Part shown: positions 1-8,556 of the stretch, in pieces
How the letters are laid out: the number at the start of each line of letters is the position of its first letter
How positions within the stretch are numbered: position 1 is the first letter of the stretch
Source of the DNA: Chloroflexi bacterium UBA6077
GTDB lineage: Bacteria; Chloroflexota; UBA6077
DNA length: 64,000 nucleotides
Assembly: GCA_002436065.1 (NCBI GenBank)
Contig: DIXP01000112.1
Span: 1-64,000, forward strand
Reading direction: 5' to 3'
Notes under the pieces: generated by a model
The model's database searches: none
The model's input: the letters and a program-made list of their open reading frames with translations, nothing else
Told to the model about the DNA's origin: nothing
Made by a program: the position numbers and the translations under genes

Positions 1-1032
1 TTCAAACCGTTGTTTTTGCTGAATTTCAAACCGTTGTTGTCACAAACGGCATTGCCGGCGCTCGTTCCGCTGGGATAGAGGTGAGCACGGAAGAACTCTC
101 CTACTTCTCGCGCATGACGGACCACGAGAGCTTTGCCGAGCAGGCGCTGGTGGAGATCTATCGGCGTGGAACAGAGAAGGCGAGAGAGGTCTGTGGAGTC
201 AACGATGGTGCGGTGTGGCAGCAGGGTTTCATGGACTATCACCGGCCCGATGCGGTGAGGATCCTGGACTGGGGCCACTCTTCGGAGTACATCGCCGAGG
301 CAGGCCAGGCGGTCTACGGAGCAGGGACTGCCGAAACCAGCGAGTGGGTGGGTGGGGGAGCAGCTGCATGAACTGAGGACGGGGGACCCCGACAAGGTGC
401 TAGCGGCCATGCGGGCTCTAGAGAGGGTAGTGGGCGAGCGAGTACAGGAGGGCAGGCGGGAAGAGGTCCTGAAGGTGGTGACTGGCAGCCTGGAGTACCT
501 GCACAAGAGGCGAGAGCAGATCCGATATGCCGAGTTCCTAGCAGCGGGATACCCCATCGGGAGTGGAGCGGTGGAAAGCGCCAACAAGCTGGTGGTGGAG
601 GCAAGGCTCAAGGGCTCGGGGATGCACTGGGCCGACGAGCAGGTGGACCCGATGCTGGCTCTACGCAACGTGGTCTGTAGCGATCGGTGGGAGGAAGCCT
701 GGACACAGATCAGCCAGCAGTTGCGCAAGCAGGCCAGGGACCGTAAAGCGGCCCTGCAGGCTGCCCGTCGAGAGCACAGAGTTGGAGCAGCTGAACAGAC
801 GCCACAACACGCGGTGCCAACCGAGCCCCTCGAAGGGGCTCCGAGGGCAGTCAGCGACGCAAAGGCACAAGCCCCTTCCCAGACTATCAAGAAGCTGACA
901 ACCACCGGCACCACCGGCGCCACCGGCACCACCGGCGCCACCGGCACCACCGGCCCTGCCAGCGCCACCGGCCCTCGGCGCCCGGACAAAGACCACCCCT
1001 GGAGGCACATGCCCGTCGGTAGGCCGCGCTAA
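1..1032 (+). pseudogene. ISKra4-like transposase, 5' end outside window, frameshifted
   Basis: The frame beginning at base 3 is open from the window edge, so the gene enters from the left. The protein has the look of an ISKra4-type DDE transposase: YHRPDAVRILDW in the middle and YPIGSGAVESANK plus RLKGSGMHWADEQ near the C-terminus. The frame changes around base 345-356, where the run reads as one extra copy of a 4-base GGGT unit. Removing that unit joins both halves into one protein (SEWVGEQLHELRTG). It is therefore either a slippage-inactivated transposase or a base-calling error. The tail after about base 800 is low complexity and probably not transposase. Family assignment is by remembered motifs; no terminal inverted repeats or target duplication were identified. 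Confidence 0.75.
901..960 (+). repeat. GC-rich 9-bp tandem repeat in transposase tail
   Basis: Alternating 9-mers ACCACCGGC and GCCACCGGC run for about 60 bases and encode a collagen-like Thr-Gly/Ala-Thr-Gly string at the C-terminus of the broken transposase. The repeat is visible directly. It probably arose by slippage. Confidence 0.8.
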
Positions 1033-1091
1033 GACAACTACTACAACGTTCGCTTACCCGGAATCGTGACGCGCACCCTCGGTAGCACAAC

Positions 1092-1120
1092 TTGACTTTC
1101 CCGAACAGCTTGGCGATACT
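1092..1120 (+). promoter_or_regulatory. Candidate sigma70-type promoter of the glycan cluster
   Basis: TTGACT at 1092-1097, a 17-base spacer and GATACT at 1115-1120. It lies about 20 bases before the first gene of the cluster, whose ATG at 1141 is preceded by a GAGGAG ribosome site. Supported by motif and position only. Confidence 0.45.
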
Positions 1121-1140
1121 GCCGCGCGAGGAGAAGACTC

Positions 1141-2313
1141 ATGCCCCCTATCAGTCAACTAGCCAAGAGAGCCATCGCGGGCAAGCCTGCCCTCTTTGGA
1201 TGGCTCTACCAACCCTACGCCGACTACATGTTCCACAAGCGTCGAAGCTACCTGGCGACCCAGTACCGCGAGCTGTTACGCCAGAACGGCCAACCGGTGC
1301 CCGCCGGTACGGCCTTCTCCATCGGCCACGAGCCAACCTTGCGCTGCAACCTCGCCTGCAAGATGTGCTACCAAGGCGACTTCCGAGAGGACGAGAGCGG
1401 CATCAAGGAACTCACCCTGGACCAGATCGTTGCCGTTTACGATCGAGTGAAGGTGGCCGACACCAAACTGGTGGGCAGCGAGATCTTCATGCGCAAGGAC
1501 ATCTACGACCTGTTGGAGTACCTGTGGAAGCGCCGAATACCCACCAGCCTGATGACCAACGGGACCCTCATCGGGGCGAAGGACGTCGACAGGCTCCGGC
1601 GCTACGACAATATCGACTGGATCGGATTCTCCATCGACGGGTCGGAAGGGGTCCACAACGCCATCCGTGGCCGTCCCTACGCCTTCGCCAGAACGGTCAA
1701 GGCGATCAAGGAGACCCTGCCCTACTTCACCGTCAGCGTCAATGGCGTGATCCTGAAGGAGAACCTGGACGACTTGGCCTCGGTGCTACGGTTGTGCAAG
1801 GAGATAGGTATTCCGTTCGTCCACTACATCTTCGAGGAGGTGTACACGAAGTTTGACGTGCGCCTCACCCAGAAGATCCTCCAGGACCGAATGGGATGGG
1901 GCTCCAATGACTACGAGATATGCGCGAACGTCCGTGAGGACTTCGACTACAGCTTCGACGATCTATCCTACGCGATCGAGAGCCTCAAGAGAGAGGGGCG
2001 GCGCCTGGGGGTGTATCCGGTCTTCAGCCCCGACGTCTGGTCTCGCAGACTCCCTGAGTACTATGGCGGAACCGCACCGGACGGACTCCACCTGGTCTGC
2101 GCCAAGCTTGTGAGCGACACTCCCACATTCCGGCTGGACCACCTGGGCAACGTCCATCACTGCGGCGTCATCCGACGGCCCTTCGGAAACCTGTTGGAGC
2201 AGTCCATCGAGGAAATCTGGAACTCCGACGAATACCAGCGGTACCGCCGGCTGCTGATGGACAAGAGGCTACTCCCCATATGCAAACGGTGCTGCAAAGC
2301 GGCGTTCATATGA
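1141..2313 (+). CDS. Radical SAM protein with SPASM-like C-terminus
   Basis: 390 aa. The radical SAM cluster motif is C69-N-L-A-C73-K-M-C76, so a [4Fe-4S] cluster should cleave S-adenosylmethionine. The C-terminal part (from about residue 315) carries further cysteines, including the terminal pair in CKRCC, preceded by GNLLEQSIEEIWNS. This is the layout of SPASM-type accessory-cluster proteins. The ATG has a GAGGAG site 9 bases upstream. Its stop overlaps the start of the next gene (ATGA at 2310-2313), so it is translationally coupled to the glycan cluster. The substrate is unknown. Members of this broad family also occur as peptide or sugar modifiers, and the context favours a role in glycan biosynthesis. 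Confidence 0.85.
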   Translation: MPPISQLAKRAIAGKPALFGWLYQPYADYMFHKRRSYLATQYRELLRQNGQPVPAGTAFSIGHEPTLRCNLACKMCYQGDFREDESGIKELTLDQIVAVYDRVKVADTKLVGSEIFMRKDIYDLLEYLWKRRIPTSLMTNGTLIGAKDVDRLRRYDNIDWIGFSIDGSEGVHNAIRGRPYAFARTVKAIKETLPYFTVSVNGVILKENLDDLASVLRLCKEIGIPFVHYIFEEVYTKFDVRLTQKILQDRMGWGSNDYEICANVREDFDYSFDDLSYAIESLKREGRRLGVYPVFSPDVWSRRLPEYYGGTAPDGLHLVCAKLVSDTPTFRLDHLGNVHHCGVIRRPFGNLLEQSIEEIWNSDEYQRYRRLLMDKRLLPICKRCCKAAFI

Positions 2314-4049
2314 GGCGGGTGAGGCACTCAGTACCCAGCACTCAGCGGCTGGCGCTGGGAGTGGTGGTGCTGATTACACTTGCAGGGTTGGCACTGCGAT
2401 TATTCGCCATTGGCCATGGGCTGCCCTACCTGTATGTGCCGGATGAGAGCACCATGGTGGGGGGCGCCCTGCGGATGGGCGCCACGAGGAGCCTGCAGCC
2501 ATCCACATTCATCTATCCGGCCCTGCTGATGTACCTATTCGCTGTCGAATACGCGGGACTGCTGGTAGTGGGCCTGCTGACGGGGCTATTTACCTCCATA
2601 GCCCACTTTCAGGAGTTCGCCTTCACCGACCCCACCCTGTTCTACCTGCTGCCTAGGCTTGCAATCGCCCTTGTCGGCACGGCGACCATTCCCCTCATCT
2701 ACGTAGTGGGGAGGAGGTTGTACGGCCGGTGGGCAGGGGTGATCGCCGCCGGACTCCTCGCCGCCAGCGTCATGCACGTGCAGATGTCCCACCAGGCCCG
2801 CCATTGGGCGCCGGTGACCTTCTGGACCCTGCTGGTGCTGTGGGTATCCCTGGACCTCGCCGAGCGTGGCCGAAGGCGCGATTACTGGCTATCGGGTCTG
2901 CTGGTGGGGTTGACAGCAGCCACATCCTTCAACGGGTTCCTCCTGATGGCGATGCCGCTGGTCGCTCACTACACCGCGCTGCGAAAGCGAGGACTGAGCG
3001 CGCTGGAGCCGCGCAACCACCTCCCGATGCTCGCGGCGCTGGTATTGGCACCCGCGGTTTTCTTCGCTCTCAACCCCTACATCCTGCTCCAATTCAGCCG
3101 ATTCGTGTCCTTTCACTCCCAAGGCGACTCCTCCATCGGCGGGCAGATCGTGGGGCACTACCAGAGCTTCTTCGAGGAGAAGCAGGGCTTCGCATTTTTC
3201 GCCCAATCCACCCTGGCCTACGAGCCCGCCGTAACCCTGCTGGGAATTGCGGGGGCCTTCCTTGCCATCCGGCGCTTCCCCACCACAGCCCCCCTGGTGC
3301 TCCTCTACCCCCTGTTCCACTACCTGATGTTCGCCACCACCGCCCCCAGCCTGGAGCAGCGATACATGCTGCCGGCCGTGGCGGTTCTGGCGCTCCCAGC
3401 AGGCCTCGCGGGGGCGGAGATGGGCAAGCGAATCCTGGGGAACGGGAGCGGTTTGCGGCTCTCCCTGCTGGTGACAGTGGGCGTTCTCTTCGCGCTGCTT
3501 GTCTCCCTTCCCTCCTTGCGCTACGATTGGCTCCTTGCCCAGCCGGATACTCGGACGCTTGCCAAAGAGTGGATCGAGAGTCAGCTCCCTGCGGGCGCGG
3601 ATGTAGCAGTGGAGTCCTATCCGCCGCCGATCAACGCCGACATGGACACCCTCAAGGCCCATCTGCGGGAAGCACCCAACAGCCTGGGCGCCCGGGACCA
3701 GTGGTTGCTAGAGAAGGGGTTACCCCCTGGAGAGATGGCATACCGCCTGGCCCGGCTGAACCTTGTAGACACTTCACCCAAGGTGGATCGTCTGTCTCCC
3801 TACCTAGCAGCCAATCCGCATCGCTACTACGTGGTCAGCGACTTCCGCTGGAAGTCCGAGCACCAGAGCCACCTGGCCTTGAAGGCATACCTGGCGCGGC
3901 AAGGAAGACTGATCGCAGACTTCAGACCATCTACTGAAGAGGGATATGTGCCTTCGGATATGCTAAACAACATGGAGGACCCGTTGGTTGAGCTGTGGAA
4001 GGTGGAGCGACCCGGTCCCGTGATCGAGATCTACGAGGTAGCTCGGTGA
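2310..4049 (+). CDS. GT39/ArnT-like polyprenyl-sugar dependent membrane glycosyltransferase
   Basis: 579 aa from the ATG at 2310, which overlaps the previous stop; an in-frame ATG at 2280 exists but the coupled start fits this cluster better. The first membrane segment (about 13-34) is followed by the extracytoplasmic motif PDES with the acidic pair D45/E46, the usual catalytic signature of GT-C enzymes such as ArnT and PMT. About ten hydrophobic segments reach to residue 395, followed by a soluble C-terminal domain of about 185 aa. It should transfer a lipid-linked sugar on the outer face of the membrane. Residues 6-12 are encoded by a short heptad repeat (2325-2345). The GTG start of the next gene overlaps its stop. 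Confidence 0.8.
   Translation: MRRVRHSVPSTQRLALGVVVLITLAGLALRLFAIGHGLPYLYVPDESTMVGGALRMGATRSLQPSTFIYPALLMYLFAVEYAGLLVVGLLTGLFTSIAHFQEFAFTDPTLFYLLPRLAIALVGTATIPLIYVVGRRLYGRWAGVIAAGLLAASVMHVQMSHQARHWAPVTFWTLLVLWVSLDLAERGRRRDYWLSGLLVGLTAATSFNGFLLMAMPLVAHYTALRKRGLSALEPRNHLPMLAALVLAPAVFFALNPYILLQFSRFVSFHSQGDSSIGGQIVGHYQSFFEEKQGFAFFAQSTLAYEPAVTLLGIAGAFLAIRRFPTTAPLVLLYPLFHYLMFATTAPSLEQRYMLPAVAVLALPAGLAGAEMGKRILGNGSGLRLSLLVTVGVLFALLVSLPSLRYDWLLAQPDTRTLAKEWIESQLPAGADVAVESYPPPINADMDTLKAHLREAPNSLGARDQWLLEKGLPPGEMAYRLARLNLVDTSPKVDRLSPYLAANPHRYYVVSDFRWKSEHQSHLALKAYLARQGRLIADFRPSTEEGYVPSDMLNNMEDPLVELWKVERPGPVIEIYEVAR
2325..2345 (+). repeat. Heptad repeat inside coding sequence (CACTCAG type)
   Basis: Three adjacent 7-mers, CACTCAG, TACCCAG and CACTCAG, lie within the first codons of the GT39-like gene. 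The same kind of 7-base periodicity recurs at 9939, 14802, 14974, 30276 and 39211. Confidence 0.6.
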
Positions 4050-5161
4050 AGATATGCCTGCTGACCGATGAACTCTCCTGCAAGCACGGCTGGGGGAGGT
4101 ACTCCATCGCCGTGATCCGCGCGCTCCTCAGGCAAGGAGCCGACGTGCGGATACTCTCGCCCAGGTCACTCTGCACGGAAACCGACCTGCTGGAGCATCC
4201 GGACCACCACTCGATCTCATCCTTCCTATGGGACACACGCAGCCTGCTGAGCACCACCATCTCCAACTGGAAACGAGTCCGTCGTCTGTTGGAGGGATGC
4301 CAGGTTGTGCACTGCATCACAGAACCCTACGCCCCGGTGGCCGCCATATCGGCCGGAGGCCGGCCCACCTTTATCACAGCCCACGGCACCTACTCCGTGT
4401 ACCCTCTCACCAAGAGGCGGGATGCCCTGCTGCTGCGGTACGCCTACTATCGCGCCCGGCAGGTGCTGTGCGTGAGCCGCTTCACCGAGTCGCGACTGAA
4501 GGAGAGGGTGAAGCGGGTCGCCACTGGCGTGATCCCGGAGGGGGTGGATTTCGAGAGGTTCCAGGCTCCCACGGACCCATCCATCGCGCCCCAGGGCCGG
4601 TACATACTCTCCGTTGGCCCGATCAAGCCTCGAAAGGGATACACGGTCTCCCTGGATGCCTTCATCCAGGCCAAGCGGGCGATGCCGGACCTGGAGTATT
4701 ACGTCGTTGGGATGATCCACGACGACAGCTACCACCAGAAGCTACTGGAGACGGCCCGTGATGCCGGAGTGGCCAACAGTGTCCATTTCCTCGGCCAGGT
4801 CCCCGACGAGCGGCTAATTGCCCTCTACCGGAGCTGCGCGCTCTTCGTGCTGACTCCACTCACACTCGGGACCCAGTTCGAGGGGTTCGGTCTGATTTAC
4901 CTGGAGGCCAACTGCTGCGGGAAGCCCGTGGTAGGCAGCTATGGGTGCGGAGCCGAGGAGGCAATCGTGGACGGCGAGACCGGCCTGCTGGTGCATCAAG
5001 GGCAGCCGGAGGCCACCGCCCAGGCAATGCTGAAGCTGCTCTCAGACCCCGACACAGCCACCCGCATGGGGGCCGCAGGGCGGGAAAGGGCACGGCTGAT
5101 GAGTTGGGACGTGACGGCCACCAAGCTGCTGGACCACTACGCCGCAAGTCTGAAGGGATAG
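4046..5161 (+). CDS. GT4 family glycosyltransferase
   Basis: 371 aa from the GTG at 4046, chosen because GTGA (4046-4049) couples it to the upstream stop and gives the typical N-terminus MKICLLTDEL. It has two Rossmann-like halves of the GT-B fold, with the retaining GT4 signature EGFGLIYLE (E-x7-E) and a following GxxEAIVDGETGLLV loop that binds the sugar nucleotide. The phosphate-binding region GPIKPRKGY lies near residue 195. It is predicted to be cytoplasmic, adding one sugar to a lipid-linked glycan. Donor and acceptor cannot be read from sequence. Confidence 0.88.
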   Translation: MKICLLTDELSCKHGWGRYSIAVIRALLRQGADVRILSPRSLCTETDLLEHPDHHSISSFLWDTRSLLSTTISNWKRVRRLLEGCQVVHCITEPYAPVAAISAGGRPTFITAHGTYSVYPLTKRRDALLLRYAYYRARQVLCVSRFTESRLKERVKRVATGVIPEGVDFERFQAPTDPSIAPQGRYILSVGPIKPRKGYTVSLDAFIQAKRAMPDLEYYVVGMIHDDSYHQKLLETARDAGVANSVHFLGQVPDERLIALYRSCALFVLTPLTLGTQFEGFGLIYLEANCCGKPVVGSYGCGAEEAIVDGETGLLVHQGQPEATAQAMLKLLSDPDTATRMGAAGRERARLMSWDVTATKLLDHYAASLKG

Positions 5162-5165
5162 GGCT

Positions 5166-5900
5166 TTGGAGCAAGCGAGGATAAAGCAGCAGATCATCGA
5201 TGGAGGATGCTTCGACAGGGCCGAGAACGAACGGATCTACCGGAAGTTCTTCGCCACGGTGCCACGGTCCTTCCTGCGGATCGTGGAGAGTCACGGCCTC
5301 GGGGGCAAGAAGGTGCTGGACGTGGGCTGCGGCTACGGCCACTACCTGGTGCACTTCGGGCCGGGCTCTCTGGGGTTAGACGCCAACGAGCGCAGCCGGC
5401 GTTTCGCCCAGTCAGCGGGTCTCCAGGTGATGGACTGCAATGTGGAGGACGCGCTCCCCCTGCCGACGGAGTCCTTCGAGGCCGTCTGGTGCGCCAACCT
5501 ACTGGAGCACCTGGTGGCACCCCACCTGCTGCTTAACCGGCTGCACCGCGTACTCGCGCCGGAGGGGCTGCTCGTTACCAAGGTGCCGGTCATCCCACCC
5601 TGGTTCGTTCGAGGGCCGGTGCGGTTGCTGGGCCGCCCCCTCGGGTACGAGGCGTCGGAGCACATCAACGCCTACACCCCATCTACCTTCGCTTTCGCTA
5701 TAGAGAGGGCTGGCTTCCAGGTCATGGAGTCCATATCCATCAACCTTCCGAATCCCCTCCTTCAGACGCTCACGGCTCCCATAACGAGGTGCTGGGGCGC
5801 CAGCATAACGGTGGTCGCCCGAAAGGACTCGGCCTTCGTCTACCCAGAGAAGCGCTTGGACGCCTTCGATCCTCAGTGGATGGAGGGCAGCTATCGGTAG
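5166..5900 (+). CDS. Class I SAM-dependent methyltransferase
   Basis: 244 aa, TTG start at 5166, four bases after the upstream stop. Motif I is VLDVGCGYGHYL (residues 50-61), the S-adenosylmethionine glycine loop. A Methyltransf_11-like core follows, with the acidic ribose-binding residue in LGLDAN and the motif CANLLEHL. It lies in the middle of the glycosyltransferase run, one base before the next start, so it probably methylates a sugar or lipid intermediate of the glycan. The substrate is inferred from context only. Confidence 0.85.
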   Translation: MEQARIKQQIIDGGCFDRAENERIYRKFFATVPRSFLRIVESHGLGGKKVLDVGCGYGHYLVHFGPGSLGLDANERSRRFAQSAGLQVMDCNVEDALPLPTESFEAVWCANLLEHLVAPHLLLNRLHRVLAPEGLLVTKVPVIPPWFVRGPVRLLGRPLGYEASEHINAYTPSTFAFAIERAGFQVMESISINLPNPLLQTLTAPITRCWGASITVVARKDSAFVYPEKRLDAFDPQWMEGSYR

Positions 5901-5901
5901 C

Positions 5902-7002
5902 ATGGCATCTGTCCTCCAGTTGAGCCCCATACCCTTCGCCGACCATGCTGTGGTCGGCGGTGGAGAGCGCTACCCCACCGAACTGAGCCGCGCCCTGGCC
6001 AGGTATGTCCCCACTACCCTGGTTTCCTTCGCGGATAGGATGTCGGTCCGGCGCGAGGGAAACCTCACCCTCAAGCTATACCCCGTGATCCGCTACGTCG
6101 ATGGGAAGCGGGTGAACCCCCTCTCTCCATGGTTCCTCATGGATCTCCCCAGCCACCAGGTGGTTCACTGTCACCAGTACCAGACCCTGATGACCAACAT
6201 GGCCGTGATGTTCGGAGGTTGGCTGAGGAAAGGGACCTTCGCGACGGATCACGGTGGTGGTGGCAAGAACTACAGCAGGCGACTCCGCATTGGCGATAGG
6301 CTGACCCGCTTCCTGCCCGTGTCCCGATTTTCGGCGACGCTTTTCCCCAACCTGTCGGAAAGGACGACGCTGATTGGATCGGGCATCGATCCGGAGCGCT
6401 TCAAACCGGTGGAGGTGGATAGGCAGCGCTCGGTGGTGTACGTAGGGCGGATCATGCCGCACAAAGGAATCGACTTCCTGATACAGGCCGTGCAGCCCGA
6501 CACCCCCCTTCAGGTGATAGGTAGGGTCTACCACGAGCGCTACTTCCAGCACCTCCAGACGCTGGCCGAGGGTAAGCAGGTCAGCTTCATCACCAACGCC
6601 GGAGACGCGGACATCGTGCTCGCATACAGCACCGCCTCGGTGGCGGTGCTCCCCAGCGTCTATCGGGCCTGGGATGGGGTGGCCCACAAGCAGCCGGAGT
6701 TGCTGGGCATATCGCTGCTGGAAGCCATGGCCTGCGAGACACCCGCGATCTGCACCGACGTAGGGGGAATGCCCGAGGCGGTGGTGGAGGGAACTACCGG
6801 CTACGTGGTGCCTCCCGGCGACGCGGAGACCCTGGCAGACCGGCTCTATCGACTGCTCGACCACCCCGCCATGGCTCGAGACATGGGTAAGGCTGCCCGC
6901 CAGCACGTCCTGGAGAACTGGACCTGGGACCGGGTCGCCAGACGGTGCCTTGAGGCGTACGCTGCGGCCGGCTCATCTACAATCCCCTGCCCGGGCCGGT
7001 AG
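5902..7002 (+). CDS. GT4 family glycosyltransferase
   Basis: 366 aa, ATG one base after the methyltransferase stop. The N-terminal half begins with the acceptor-side glycine turn VVGGGERYPTELSRAL. The C-terminal donor half has the E-x7-E signature ELLGISLLE and the loop GGMPEAVVEGTTGYVVP. GRIMPHKGIDFL near residue 180 is the phosphate-contacting region. It is the last rightward gene before the divergent flippase, which it faces tail to tail with a 29-base gap. Sugar specificity is not predictable. Confidence 0.88.
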   Translation: MASVLQLSPIPFADHAVVGGGERYPTELSRALARYVPTTLVSFADRMSVRREGNLTLKLYPVIRYVDGKRVNPLSPWFLMDLPSHQVVHCHQYQTLMTNMAVMFGGWLRKGTFATDHGGGGKNYSRRLRIGDRLTRFLPVSRFSATLFPNLSERTTLIGSGIDPERFKPVEVDRQRSVVYVGRIMPHKGIDFLIQAVQPDTPLQVIGRVYHERYFQHLQTLAEGKQVSFITNAGDADIVLAYSTASVAVLPSVYRAWDGVAHKQPELLGISLLEAMACETPAICTDVGGMPEAVVEGTTGYVVPPGDAETLADRLYRLLDHPAMARDMGKAARQHVLENWTWDRVARRCLEAYAAAGSSTIPCPGR

Positions 7003-7031
7003 ATTCCAGAGGGGGAATTTCCCGAACTCCC

Positions 7032-8417
7032 CTACCCTCGGCCTCCGCTCAACACCAGCGCTGCCCTCCGCTTCTCCCGCCGCAGCATCCACCATACGAG
7101 GCAGGCGCTGATGGCATCCCCCACCAGGTAGGTGGCCGAGACGGTCCAAGCGGCGCCCGCCGCCCCCATGGAGGGGATCAGCACCGACCCCATCCCCACC
7201 ATGACCAGGGCCGGCACAACCTTGGAGGCTATGGCGAGCTTCATCGCACCCAACACCTGGTACAGCGGCCCCAGACCGATGGCGAATCCCAGGGTGGCGC
7301 AGCGGAGACCGAGGCCGTACATCGCACCGAGGGCCGGTCCGTACTCTGGGCGGTACAACTGGAGCACGAAGGGAGCGATAACCATCAGTCCAGCCGCCAT
7401 CACGGAGGACATCGCGATCCCACCAATCGTCACCTGCACCAACGGCCTCCCGACATAGGCCACGCCCAGGCAAGACCGCACCTCCGCCAACTTGGCGTAC
7501 AGGTTTCGGGAAATGGGAGCCATGGGCACGGCCAACAGCGTGAGGGTGAGGTTGGAGGCCACCTTGAAGTACGCTACCTCGGCATCGCCAGACAGGTTGC
7601 CTAGAAGGAGAAGCGGCGCCAGAGATATCAGGTTGGCGAAGTTCTTGTCCAGGCTCACCAGAGCGCTGAAGGCGAAGTACCGGCCGAAAGCCACAGCCGG
7701 CGCGGCGCGCACAATCTGCCCAAGGGTCGGCAGGCCAACCATTCTGGGAAGCGTGGATCGGTACAGCAGCAGAGCGGCGCCGGAAGTGAGGATTGGAGTG
7801 AAGGCCACAGTGTAGAGTAGCCCAGAGACCCCGCCTCCAGCGGCCACCACCCCCAGATTGAGGAGGCTTCCCAGCATCAGTGCCCCATTTTCCAGCAATG
7901 CCAGCCTCTTCACCTGACGAGTGCTCTGGAGCGCAAGGAGGACCAGGTTGTAGGCCACCAGGAGGGGAGGCGTAATGAAGAGGATGCGCGCCATCTCACC
8001 GATGTCCGGATCGTTCAGCACCACCGCGCCGAGAACGCTGCCGCCCAGAAGGCCTACCCCTGCCTCGACGAGACTGACCACCAGCCCCACCTTGAGGAAA
8101 TATCCCAGTAGCCGCAGACACTCATCCCTGTCACCCTTGGTGTAAGCGGCCGCGAGGCGGGTGATCAAGGCTTGCCCTACCGCCAGGTTCGCCAGCATCG
8201 CCACCAGGTCCAGGAGAGCCCTAGCTTGATAGTAGACACCGAACGGAGCGGGATTCAGCAAATTGGCTATGATGATCGAGGTGATGAACTGGAGCCCCAT
8301 GGTGGCGAAGCTACCCATCTGCAGGGTCATCACCTCACGCGCAAAGCGCCTGGAGAGCAGCCGCCGAGGTGCGGCCAGCAGGCTTCTAAGCCAGAATGAG
8401 AGTCTCGAGGAAGCCAT
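7032..8417 (-). CDS. Wzx-type polysaccharide flippase (MOP superfamily)
   Basis: 461 aa, almost wholly hydrophobic, with about 12-14 predicted membrane segments. It starts near SRRFAREVMTLQMGSFATMG, typical of polysaccharide transporters of the MOP superfamily. The frame is open further upstream to 8555, but the ATG at 8417 has a strong AGGAGG 6 bases before it and gives the family's usual length. It should turn lipid-linked repeat units from the cytoplasmic to the outer face of the membrane. It is the only leftward gene in the cluster and is divergent from the next glycosyltransferase, so it may be expressed separately. Confidence 0.85.
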   Translation of the reverse strand: MASSRLSFWLRSLLAAPRRLLSRRFAREVMTLQMGSFATMGLQFITSIIIANLLNPAPFGVYYQARALLDLVAMLANLAVGQALITRLAAAYTKGDRDECLRLLGYFLKVGLVVSLVEAGVGLLGGSVLGAVVLNDPDIGEMARILFITPPLLVAYNLVLLALQSTRQVKRLALLENGALMLGSLLNLGVVAAGGGVSGLLYTVAFTPILTSGAALLLYRSTLPRMVGLPTLGQIVRAAPAVAFGRYFAFSALVSLDKNFANLISLAPLLLLGNLSGDAEVAYFKVASNLTLTLLAVPMAPISRNLYAKLAEVRSCLGVAYVGRPLVQVTIGGIAMSSVMAAGLMVIAPFVLQLYRPEYGPALGAMYGLGLRCATLGFAIGLGPLYQVLGAMKLAIASKVVPALVMVGMGSVLIPSMGAAGAAWTVSATYLVGDAISACLVWWMLRREKRRAALVLSGGRG

Positions 8418-8427
8418 CAATCCTCCT

Positions 8428-8458
8428 TTGGCCCTGTTGAGAAGGCCCGCGGTATAAT
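8428..8458 (+). promoter_or_regulatory. Candidate promoter of the second glycan operon
   Basis: TTGGCC at 8428-8433, a 19-base spacer and a perfect TATAAT at 8453-8458, in the divergent gap between the flippase and the glycosyltransferase at 8557. The same TTGGCC-type upstream hexamer is seen before mutS2 and, with one change, before recA. Confidence 0.5.
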
Positions 8459-8556
8459 AGCGAAAAGATGTCGAGATAGCACTCCCGCACCTTTCGAGAT
8501 AAGCCTTCTTTGACGATTCACCGCAACGACGCGGATTGGAGCGCATCACCAACACT

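Noticed and set aside
1092..1856. Long open frame overlapping the radical SAM gene
   Set aside because: Shadow of the radical SAM coding sequence in another frame; composition is Arg/Pro-rich and no family motif appears.
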